The position numbers were made by a program, and so were the translations under genes. Below the pieces are notes generated by a model that was not told the DNA's origin, made no database searches, and saw only the letters and a program-made list of their open reading frames with translations. Positions 12,529 to 34,700 of a DNA stretch of 64,000 nucleotides are shown piece after piece. How positions within the stretch are numbered: position 1 is the stretch's first letter; each line of letters starts with the position of its first letter. This DNA comes from Piliocolobus tephrosceles (Eukaryota; Chordata; Mammalia; Primates; Cercopithecidae): assembly GCF_002776525.5 (NCBI RefSeq), contig NC_045443.1:53774991-53838990 (forward strand), given 5' to 3'.

Positions 12529-12831
12529 GTGCCGGGCGCGGTGGCTCAAGCCTGTAATCCCAGCACTTTGGGACGCCGAGACGGGTGGATCACGAGGTCA
12601 GGAGATCGAGACCATCCTGGTCTACACGGTGAAACCCCGTCTCTACTAAAAATACAAAAAACTAGCCGGGCGAGATGGCGGGCGCCTGTAGTCCCAGCTA
12701 CTCGGGAGGCTGAGGCAGGAGAATGGCGTGAACCCGGGAGGCGGAGCTTGCAGTGAGCCGAGATCGGGCCACTGCACTCCAGCCTGGGCGACAGAGCGAG
12801 ACTCCGTCTCAAAAAAAAAAAAAAAAAAGAG
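12529..12831 (+). mobile_element. Young AluY(R)-like element
   Basis: GCCGGGCGCGGTGGCTCAAG head, ACTAGCCGGGCGAGATGGCG linker, long A-tail, and a target duplication AGAGCAGAAAGT on both sides. Confidence 0.92.
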
Positions 12832-13082
12832 CAGAAAGTTTACAATATACTCCAAATCTTCCCCTTCAGGAGGTAGCCTTTTCATGTATCTCCTACCTCC
12901 TCTTCAACCCCCTACCAAGCTCTTATATGTCGAGGAGTTACAATGTAAACTCCTCAGAGGACACAGAAGCCCCAGTGTGATTCAGAAAGATTGGAGTTCA
13001 GTGAAGGGGCTGATTACTAGATACAGAAGAATCAGGACCTGCTAACAGTTAACATCTGGGAAAGCGGAAATGAGAAACTAAT

Positions 13083-13654
13083 TTTTTCTTGAGACAGTGT
13101 CTCACTCTGTCACCCAGGCTAGAGTGCAGTGGTGCGATCTCAGCGATTACTCAGTGATTCTATATTTTGTAGACACAGGGTTTTGCCATGTTTCGCAGGC
13201 TGGTGTCAAATTCCTGGGCTCAAGTGATCCACCTGCCTTGACCTCCCAGTGTTGGGATTACAGGTGTGAACCATCCCACCTGGTCAGAAATGAGAAACTT
13301 TATAGTCAAGTTGTATTTCCTAGTTACGAAGGTCCTAATAGCCTAGTATAGTAACTTTTTTTTTTTTTTTTTGAGACATAATCTCGCTGTCACCCAGGCT
13401 GGAGTGTAGTGGCACGATCTCGGCTCACTGCAAGCTCTGCCTCCAGGGTTCACGCCATTCTCCTGCCTTAGCCTCCCGAGTAGCTGGGACTACAGGTGCC
13501 TGCCACCACATCCAGCTAATTTTTTGTATTTTTAGTGGAGACGGGGGTTTCACTGTATTAGCCAGGATGGTCTCGATCTCCTGACCTCGTGTTCCACCCC
13601 TCCTTGGTTTCCCAAAGTGCTGGGATTACAGGTGTGAGCCACTGCGCCTGGCCA
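13083..13654 (-). mobile_element. Two minus-strand Alus downstream of NACA
   Basis: 13083-13285 has an internal deletion; 13350-13654 is full length and ends CTGCGCCTGGCC. Confidence 0.87.
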
Positions 13655-13829
13655 GTGACTTCTTAAAAGAGGTATAAAGTCTGAGATTTTAAGCGGGAAA
13701 TCTGTGGCACTAAACCTTATCAAATGAGGGAGACCTTAGGAGTAATTAATTATTAGAACCTTTACAAGTTTTTTGTTTGTTTGTTTGGGGGGGGGTGGGG
13801 AAGATACCAGTCATTGACTGAGTTCATCC

Positions 13830-13930
13830 AACAAGAAGCCATTAACTTTATTTATGATAGAAACAGTACAAATTTCAAACCAAGCTGCAGTTACTCCTTT
13901 GAGACACCAAAAAAAGTTGCTTTCAGATGG

Positions 13931-13945
<15 letters not shown>
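13830..13945 (-). CDS. NACA: NACA terminal exon: last four codons (ELTM), stop and 3' UTR
   Basis: Acceptor CTTACAG, then GAA TTA ACA ATG TAA (coding part 13945-13931). The 3' UTR is short, about 100 nt, and contains AATAAA at 13852-13847, so cleavage is expected near 13830. The start coordinate is therefore an estimate. Confidence 0.92.
13847..13852 (-). terminator. NACA: NACA polyadenylation signal AATAAA
   Basis: Canonical hexamer on the minus strand, about 80 nt past the stop codon. The lower-coordinate flank is TG- and T-rich on the minus strand, as expected of a downstream element. Confidence 0.85.
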
Positions 13946-26225
<12,280 letters not shown>

Positions 26226-26699
26226 TTCTGAAGGAAGGGAATATAAAGGAGGCCTGAATGGTTGGGATACATTCACTTGCCCAACCCAGAGACAAGTATT
26301 CCTAAAAACTCCGTGGAGGGCCGTTAGAAAAAAATCGTGAGGGTGTTCAGGGACAACCTTCCCCAAAGCACCTGGGAATAAGAGGTAAATATGTGACCCT
26401 CACGCCTCTATCAAGGCCAGCAATTCCCAGTTGCATTCTCAACCCGAGGGAGAGGATCCAGGGCTAGCTCCCGATCATGGGCGACTTCAGACGCTACCGT
26501 GAACCCCCTCCACTCCTAATACTCACACTGGCTGGGCTGGGGCCTCCTGGACTACGTTTGTCGACTTTGGGGACCCAGGAGGGGAAAGACGGTGCTGTAA
26601 GTTCAACACTTGCTTGTCACAATGAGAACGGTGTTGGAGGTTCTAAGGCTGTGACCCCTGACCCTTTTCTGGATCCTTTGAAGCAGTTCCCAAAATAAG

Positions 26700-27300
26700 A
26701 CGAACTTCTCCTCTGCCTTCAACACTGCAACTTCTTCCATCTCTGCAGGCTCGGATTCCGGGCCCGGCCCGCAGCCCTTCTACTCTGCTTTTGCCAGGAC
26801 ACCAACCGCAGACCCCATTTTGTCAGGAGGCCCAGGGGCAAGTAGGAACCCTGTGGCCCGGTAAAGCCTCCAACTCTCCTTAACTCTCAGTCCCCGGGGC
26901 AGCTTAGCCCGAAAGAAAGGCGGATGGTTGCGGATAGAAAGTAGCGGCACATAAAGTACTTACTGTGCAGGAAACGCGGCACCAAGATGGCGGCAGAAAG
27001 AGAGCGAGCGAGAGCGTAACCCACGCCTGTTGCAGAAGGAAGCCTGGAGCAGAGGGGGTGGGACTAGGATCCGATTCCGGGTCAAGAGCTGCCGGCAGCC
27101 ACTTCCTTTGACGAGTGGCCGTTAGGCCGTTCCCACGACGGAGGTGGTGACAAGGACTAAATAAGGGTAAGAATTCAGAACAGGACTCGCAGGCCTAGCA
27201 GGAGCATTCAGCGCGGAGCCACGCAGTCCTCAGAACGAAGCAGACTCCGCCCTCCAGTCCGCAAAGTGGCGAGTGCGGTATTAAGGCGACCTAGCGATTT
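26700..27300 (-). promoter_or_regulatory. NACA: NACA promoter, GC-rich region
   Basis: CpG-rich sequence surrounding untranslated exon 1. A YY1-type motif AAGATGGCGGC lies at 26984-26994 just inside the transcript, a position typical of ribosomal and translation genes. An ETS-type ACTTCCT lies at 27101-27107. There is no obvious TATA box. The pyrimidine-rich start suggests TOP-type translational control, in keeping with NAC biology; that part is inference. Confidence 0.7.
26964..27000 (-). other. NACA: NACA exon 1, 5' untranslated
   Basis: The exon ends CTGCACA before a GTAAGT donor (GT at 26963-26962). Its 5' end is placed at about 27000, inside the pyrimidine tract CTCTCTTTCTGCC read on the minus strand, which resembles a terminal oligopyrimidine start of a translation-related mRNA. 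The exact first base cannot be fixed from sequence. No ATG precedes the coding start in exon 2 if this exon joins position 26227. Confidence 0.7.
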
Positions 27301-28017
27301 CTCAAATAGCTCGGGAAGATAAGACATTAAATAGCGAATGCTACAGAGACTGTATTCACAGCGTTGGAGGGTGGAAGTGACCTAGGCTAACCAGTTATTT
27401 TTGGAACACACGATGTGAAAATTAACATTTAAAAGCTGCCGGACGCTCCCCCCACCAAAAAAACAAAACCCGTTTTAAAACTTGACAGATGTGGTGGGTC
27501 ACATATAACTTCAGATTATAAATTTAATTCGATTTATTTTTCTTGTTCTGTTCAATGACTGGAGAGACTCAACGATGTCACCATATGACAGCAACTCATG
27601 AGTGTTAAACTCTCCGTAAAACAATGTTAGCTGTACCCCACCTCAAAAAAACAAAACAAAAAAAACCCAAAAAAACCCCCAAAACTCTGCTTGTAACCAA
27701 ATTCTGTTATTATGTTCCAACCTTGTATAGATAACGTAATCCAGCTAAAAACTTCTGTCTACCTAAATAAATGAAATCTTAACTTCCCTACTTCTGAAGG
27801 CTGACCTCCATTCTTTGGAGTTGGTTTTTTGGTTGGTCCATCCTCACACTGCCCTTGAATAAATTCTTTAAACAGATTCTGGCCCTTTTGATTGTTTTAG
27901 GTTCACGACGGTTTAGGCTGATGTTGAAATTATAAAGCTGCAGATTCTCCTTTCCAGAAAAAAAGAACATAGGCACGTATACAATTCCTTTGCTTGCTAT
28001 TTTGGGCACTTCTTGGA
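27301..28017. other. NACA-PRIM1 spacer, unassigned
   Basis: Sequence upstream of the NACA promoter with A-rich and C-rich patches; no gene or clear repeat seen. Confidence 0.5.
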
Positions 28018-29297
28018 TTTTTTTTTTTTTTTTTTAAGAGAGTCTTGCTCTGTTGGCCAGGCTGGAGTGCAGTGGCATGATCTCAGCTCACTGCAGTCTC
28101 CACCTCCTGGGCTCAAGTAATTGTCCCACCTCAGCCTCCTGAGTAGCTGGGATTACAGGTGTTTGCCACCATGCCCAGCTAATTTTTGTATTTTTAGTAG
28201 TGACGGGGTTTCACCATGTTGGCCAGGCTGGTCTCGAACTCCTGACCTCAGGTAATCCGCCTGCCTCGGCCTCCCAAAGTGCTGGGATTATAGGCGTGAG
28301 CCACTGTGCCTGACCTGTTTTGTTTTTGAGACAGTCTCGCTCTTACTGCCCAGGCTGGGGTGCAAAGGCGGGATCTCTGCTCACTGCAACCTCTCCATCC
28401 CGGGTTCAAGCGATTCTCCTGCCTCAGCCTCCTGGGTACCTGGGATTACAGGCATGCGCCACCATGCCAGGGTAATTTTTTTGTATTTTTAGTAGAGACG
28501 GGGTTTCTTCATGTTGGCCAGGCTGGTCTGCTCCTGACTTCAGGTGATCCGCCTGCTTCAGCCTCCCAAAGTGCTGGGATTACACGCGTGAGCTACCGCC
28601 CCCAGCATTTCTTGGATATTCTAAGCTTACTCATTCTAGGTGTCTGGGACCCCACCGTAAACCATGCTATGTACAACTGTATTTTTGAAAAGTAGAATGT
28701 AAAATCAGTGTTGTGTTAATGAAAAGGCTCCCATTTCTTCCCATAGCCCTACAAAAGAACAAATATGTGCTGTACCTGAATTAGCTAAACCAGTCAACGC
28801 TATTTTATTTATTTATTTTTTTGAGGCAGAGTCTCGCTCTGTCACCCAGGCTGGAGTGCAGTGGCGTGATCTCGATTTACTGCAATCTCCGCCTCCCAGG
28901 TTCAAGCAATTCTCTTACCTCGGAGTAGCTGGGATTATAGGTACCCGCCACCCCGCCTGGACTCCTGACCTTAAGTTATCCGCCTGCCTCCGCCTCCCGA
29001 AGTGCTGGGATTACAGGTGTGAGCCACTGTGCCTGGCCTGATTTAATAGCTTTAAGACGACTGTGGCCGCCTTTTTTTTTGAGATGGAGTCTCGCTCTGT
29101 CACCCAGTCTGGAGTGCAGTGGCGCGATCTCAGCTTACTGCAACCTCCACCTCCCGGCTTCTGGCAATTCTCCAGCCACAAAAATTCTCCTGTTTCACCG
29201 TGTTGCCCCGGCTGGTCTCGAACTCCTGAGCTCAGGCAATCCACCCGCCTTGGCCTCCCATAGTGCTAGGATTACAGGCGTGAGCCACCGCACCTGG
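28018..29297 (-). mobile_element. Four minus-strand Alus
   Basis: 28018-28315, 28316-28605, 28803-29038 (internal deletion) and 29071-29297 (internal deletion). The last is flanked by the duplication TGTGGCCGCCTTTT. Confidence 0.88.
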
Positions 29298-29459
29298 TGT
29301 GGCCGCCTTTTAAGGGAAGCAGTGAAAATTTAAAATGCTTTGAAAGCTACTTTAACATTTCTGAAATCCTTAGTGTAGTGAAATGAGGATTAGGATTGGT
29401 GAATTAGAATTAAGTGAGATAGTGGGGTTTACCAGGAATGGGAAATTCTGAAATCCTCC

Positions 29460-29660
29460 TCAAATAGGAGAGGCAATATTGTGGAGTCATTACAGACAGA
29501 TTCTGAAATAAGACTCCTTTGTTTGAATCTATTAGGTCAGTTTAGGCAATTAACCTATATATATATATTAATCTCAGTTTCCTGATCTGTAAAATGGGAA
29601 AAATCGTAGCTACTTGATAGGATTGTTAGGAAGATTAAATTAGTCTGTGTATACACACAC
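29460..29660 (+). mobile_element. MIR-like SINE remnant
   Basis: Contains CAGTTTCCTGATCTGTAAAA, the typical MIR 3' core text. Confidence 0.65.
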
Positions 29661-29956
29661 ACTCTCACACTCTAATTGGAAGGAAAAAGAGTCTTATAAA
29701 ATTATCACATGTAATCTTTATATAAAACTTAAAAAGTTTGTTACTATTAAATTGTAGATATAATCAGTTTCTACCTAATAAATACACGATCTGAAAGATT
29801 TTCAATGTAGTCCTTTAGTCCATTTACCTTCAGAAGTACCAGAAATAACCAATCTCCTTAGACAAAACTACATATTGACAATTTTTCTTTCTTCCCCAGC
29901 AAGCCCACTTACTTTTTCCTCTCTCTGTGGTAATGAGTAGCCAAGGAAGAATGTAT

Positions 29957-30256
29957 TTTTTTCTTTTCCTTTTTTTGAGGTAGGGTCTGGCTCTGTTGCT
30001 CAGGCTGGAGTACAGTGGGGTGATTATGGCTCATTGCAGTCTCCGCCTCCTGGGCTTAAACGATTCTCCCACCTCAGTCTCCCGAGTAGCTGGGACTATA
30101 GGCGCACACCACCACGCCTGGTTAATTTTTGTATTTTTTGTAGAGACAGGGTTTTGCCATGTTGCCCAGGCTGGTCTTGAACTCCTGGCCTCAAGTAATC
30201 TGCCTACTCGGCCTCCTAAAGTGCTGGGATTACAGGTGTGAGCCACCATGCCCAGC
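29957..30256 (-). mobile_element. Alu
   Basis: T/C-rich head then GAGGTAGGGTCTGGCTCTG; ends CATGCCCAGCT. Confidence 0.9.
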
Positions 30257-30411
30257 TAGTGTTTTTCTCAAGTTGGCAATTTTGAAGATAGAAGCCGTTT
30301 CTGTGACCCTTTGTTTCTACAGTTCTAATATGTTACTGAATTGGCAAATCAAGAAAAGGGGAAGCCAATAGTCTTTGGGTATATTTTTGCTGTCTTTAAG
30401 AACTGAACATT

Positions 30412-30943
30412 GGCTGGGTGCCGTGACTCACACCTGTAATCTCAGCAGTTTTGGAGGCCAACGCAGGTGGACTGCTTAACCCAGGAATTAGAGACCAGCC
30501 TGGGTAAGATGGCAAGACCCCGTCTCCACAACAAAATAAAACATAAGCCTGGCAAGGTGGCGCATACGTGTAGTCTCAGCTACTCCAGAAGCTGAGGCAT
30601 GAAGATCCCTTGAGCCCAGGAGTTAAGACACTTTAATGCTAGACATATTTATAAAACGATAATGAAAGCTTAAAATGTCTCTTTTTGAGGCTGGGCGCGG
30701 TGGCTCACGCCTGTGATCCCAGCACTTTGGGAGACTGAGGCGGGCGCATCATGAGGTCAGGAGATCGAGACCATCCTGGCTAACACAGTGAAACCCCGTC
30801 TCTACTAAAAATACAAATAATTGGCTGGGCGTGATGGCATGCGCCTGTAGTCCCAGCTACTCAGGAGGCTGAGACAGAAGAATGGCTTGAACCCGGGAGG
30901 CGGAGCTTGCAGTGAGCCGAGATGGTGCCATTGCACTCCAGCC
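30412..30943 (+). mobile_element. Partial Alu and a second Alu running into the gap
   Basis: 30412-30627 lacks its 3' end; 30688-30943 is cut by the N run just before its A-tail. Confidence 0.88.
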
Positions 30944-31343
30944 NNNNNNNNNNNNNNNNNNNNNNNNNNNNNNNNNNNNNNNNNNNNNNNNNNNNNNNNN
31001 NNNNNNNNNNNNNNNNNNNNNNNNNNNNNNNNNNNNNNNNNNNNNNNNNNNNNNNNNNNNNNNNNNNNNNNNNNNNNNNNNNNNNNNNNNNNNNNNNNNN
31101 NNNNNNNNNNNNNNNNNNNNNNNNNNNNNNNNNNNNNNNNNNNNNNNNNNNNNNNNNNNNNNNNNNNNNNNNNNNNNNNNNNNNNNNNNNNNNNNNNNNN
31201 NNNNNNNNNNNNNNNNNNNNNNNNNNNNNNNNNNNNNNNNNNNNNNNNNNNNNNNNNNNNNNNNNNNNNNNNNNNNNNNNNNNNNNNNNNNNNNNNNNNN
31301 NNNNNNNNNNNNNNNNNNNNNNNNNNNNNNNNNNNNNNNNNNN
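30944..31343. other. Assembly gap (400 N) between oppositely oriented Alu sequences
   Basis: A run of 400 N in the NACA-PRIM1 spacer. It starts within a plus-strand Alu near its 3' end (CACTCCAGCC) and ends within the 5' part of a minus-strand Alu. Confidence 0.99.
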
Positions 31344-31533
31344 TCTCAGCCTCCCAAAGTGCTGGGATTACAGGCTTGAGCCACCGCGCCCGGCCAATTT
31401 TTGTAGTTTTAGTAGAGATGGGGGTTTTGCCATGTTGGCCAGGCTAGTCTTGAACTGCCGACCTCAGGTGATCCGCCTGCCTCAGCCTCCCAAAGTGCTG
31501 GGATTACAGGTGTGAGCCACTGTGCCTGGCCAG
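31344..31533 (-). mobile_element. Alu ends after the gap
   Basis: 31344-31395 is the terminal part of a young Alu (ends CGCGCCCGGCC). 31396-31533 resumes an outer, older Alu from its linker (AATTTTTGTAGTTTTAGTAG), implying a nested insertion largely hidden by the gap. Confidence 0.8.
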
Positions 31534-31596
31534 GAAATCTTTTCAACATAAATTATTTCTCAAGTAAAGGAAGATGTACTTTGAGGTTTAAGACAC

Positions 31597-31712
31597 ATAC
31601 ATAGTTCTGCTGTATTTATTAAATGGCTTTTGAAGTATTTGATCTGTTGTTGAAGGCAGAAGATATCCACATTGGTTTGAGGAGCTCTGTCTTCAGAAAT
31701 CTTTTTGTAAAT
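31597..31712 (-). CDS. PRIM1: PRIM1 exon 13: C-terminus (DLQKDF), stop and short 3' UTR
   Basis: Acceptor ATTTTAG, then AT TTA CAA AAA GAT TTC TGA (coding 31712-31693). The 3' UTR is under 100 nt and holds AATAAA at 31620-31615; cleavage is estimated near 31597. Only 20 nt of this exon are coding. Confidence 0.93.
31615..31620 (-). terminator. PRIM1: PRIM1 polyadenylation signal AATAAA
   Basis: Canonical hexamer on the minus strand, about 75 nt past the TGA. Confidence 0.85.
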
Positions 31713-34700
31713 CTAAAATAGAATAGATAATATATGGAAGAACAGCAAAGGAAAACAGAACAAAGCCCATTTATTTTTACATTCTTTTTTGCCTAATGCT
31801 TCTATTTAACTCACATCGTGCACAAAGATTTGCTTACACATTTGCTGAAGTCCACATTATAGGCTGAGCTATTACGGAACAGTGTGGATACAAAGGACTT
31901 AATATGGCCAGTTGCAATGGCAGCTTCAACCGGGCTTTCCAAGCTCAGAGTCGTTCATTCAGTAATTACACATATAAGTGTCTACTGAGTAGAGCATTAT
32001 CTTAGGCACTACTGCTTAAACTATCACATACTGAAATAAAAAATGAAGTGGCAAGATAATTTGTATTGCTATAACATTGCCACAGTTTTCTAGAGTATCC
32101 TCTTGAATAATATTCAATCTGCTGGTTTTTTTCCTATTGGTTTATACATATACTCAGATGTCTCCCATTCAGAGTACTCTTCATTTGGCACTGCTATCCT
32201 CTTTGCGTTTCCTTCCAGCTATTATATGCAGCAGGATTTTATTAGTTTCTTTCTTTTTTTTTTTTTTTTGAGACGGAGTCTTGCTCTGTCTCCCGGGCTG
32301 GAGTGCAGTGGCCGGATCTCAGCTCACTGCAAACTCCGCCTCCTGGGTTTACGCCATTCTCCCGCCTCAGCCTCCCGAGTAGCTGGGACTACAGGCGCCC
32401 GCCACCTCGCCCGGCTAGTTTTTTTGTATTTTTAGTAGAGACAGGGTTTCACCGGGTTAGCCAGGATGGTCTTGATCTCCTGACCTCGTGATCCGCCCGT
32501 CTCGGCCTCCCAAAGTGCTGGGATTACAGGCTTGAGCCACCGCGCCTGGCCGATTTTATTAGTTTCCTACTGTACCTGACACTTGATAATCTTGCACTTT
32601 TCTTTTCCCTGGCTTCTATAACATTTTCCCTTCCATCTTTCATCTCTTCACTTCTGAATCATTAGCAAGTCTCAAGGATGGTTCCAGTATTTGCACCTTT
32701 TGGAGATCTTCAGTGCTAACGTTCTAGTGGCAATAGCTCAGTTGGCCTCTTGCGCTCTATTCTAGTCCCTGCCTTGCCCAGATTTATCTGTCTAGATAAA
32801 AACTACAAATCATGGCATTCCCTTCCTCAGAACCTTTAAAAGCTTCCTATTAAGCCCAAAACGAAGCCCAAACACCTAAGCTTGGAATTCAAGGCCATTC
32901 AGCTTGCTTCTTTGGATTTATAGCCCATCACTTCTGGACACACCGTTTACTAGATTAGCTGTACTACTTGATGGCTTCCAGAGTGACTGGATGCTTTCCT
33001 GTCTTTGCTCTTGCTGTTCCTTCAAGAATGAACAACCCTTGGCCTTTTTCCACCTCCATATCCTTATCTCATCAAATTTCTGCTTGTGGAAATCCTTTTC
33101 ATACTCGATGGTATAGTATATTGGCATTAGGGATTAGTTTTTGTTTTTTTTTTTTTGAGATGGAGTCTTGCTCTGTTGCCCAGGCTGGAGTACAATAGTG
33201 TGATCTTGGCTCACTGCAACCTCCACCTGCCGGCTTCAAGCGATTCTCCCGCCTCAGCCTCCCAAGTAGCTGGGATTACAGGCATGCAATAACATGCCCG
33301 ACTAATTTTTGTATTTTTAGTAGAGACGGGGTTTCACCGTGTTGGCCAGGCTGGTCTTGAACTCCTTAACCCAGGTGATCCGCCCGCTTCGGTCTCCCAA
33401 AATGCTGGGATTATAGGTGTGAGCCGCCGTGTCCGGCCTAGGGATTTTTTTTTTTTTTTTTTTTTTTTGGAGACAGAGTTTTGCTCTTGTTGCCCAGGCT
33501 GGAGTGCAATGGCATGATCTCCGCTCACTGCAACCTCCACCTCCTGGGTTCAAGCGATTCTCCTGCCTCAGCTTCCCTAGTAGCTGGGATTATAGGTGCC
33601 CACCACCACACCCAGCTAATTTTTTGTATTTTTAGTAGAGATGGGGTTTTACTATGTTGGCCAGGCTGGTTTTGAACTCCTGACCTCAGGCGATCCACTT
33701 GCCTCAGCGTCCCAAAGTGTTGGGATTACAGGTGTGAGCCACTGCACCCAGCTAGGGATTAGAATTCTTACAGCAGCTCACTGAAAGGAGTTCAGATACC
33801 ACCATTTTCATATGAAATCTCAAGAGTCCATCAGATAAAATCTCTTTCTTAGCATTTTGTACATTTTTGTTTTGTACTAAGTTAGTACTTTTTTTTTTTT
33901 GAGATGGAGTCTCGCTCTGTTGCCCATGCTGGAGTGCAATAGTGTGATCTTGGCTCACTGCAACCTCCGCCTCCCTGGTTCAAGCTATTCTCATGTCTCC
34001 ACCTCCTGAGTAGCTGGGATTACAGGTGCCTACCCCCACGCCCAGCTAATTTTTTGTATTTTTAGTAGAAAAGGGTTTCACCATATTGGCCAGGCTGGTC
34101 TCAAACTCCTGACCTCAAGTGATCCAACTGCCTTGGTCTCCCAAAGTGCTAGGATTACAGGCGTAAGCCATTGTGCCCAGCCAAGTTAGTACTTCTTAAG
34201 GGCAAGGGGGCATGATGTTAATTCATCTTTGTCTCCCTTATAGACCTGATACTTAGAATGTGTTTAATAACTATGTGTTAAATTGAATTAAGGAACCTCA
34301 ATTTCCAAAACATTAAGGATAGTAAGATAAATCAGTAAATTTTGGGAGGAGGGCAAAGAAAGACTAGAACTCAAAAATTGCCCTTTTCTACTAATACTAA
34401 GATCTAACTAAATAGAAGGGAAAGGTATAGAGTCTTACCACTCTTCTTAAGAAGTTCTCCTTTTCGGGATTTATCCAGGTTTTCAAGAAAATGTTCAAAA
34501 ACTTTCACATAAGGTGCTAGACTGGTCTTCTTATAATCTAAATTATGAAGAATGTACGTTATAATTAGCATAGTGGCAGCAATAACATGAAAACGCAACT
34601 AAGTTTCTTTTTTTTTTTTTTTGGAGACGGAGTCTTGCTCTGTCCCCCAGGCTGGAGTGCAGTGGCGTGATCTCGGCTCACTGCAAGCTCCATCTCCCCA

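Noticed and set aside
26477..26698. Possible divergent small gene near the NACA promoter
   Set aside because: A 73-codon frame in GC-rich 5' sequence, no recognised domain and no splice or poly(A) evidence.
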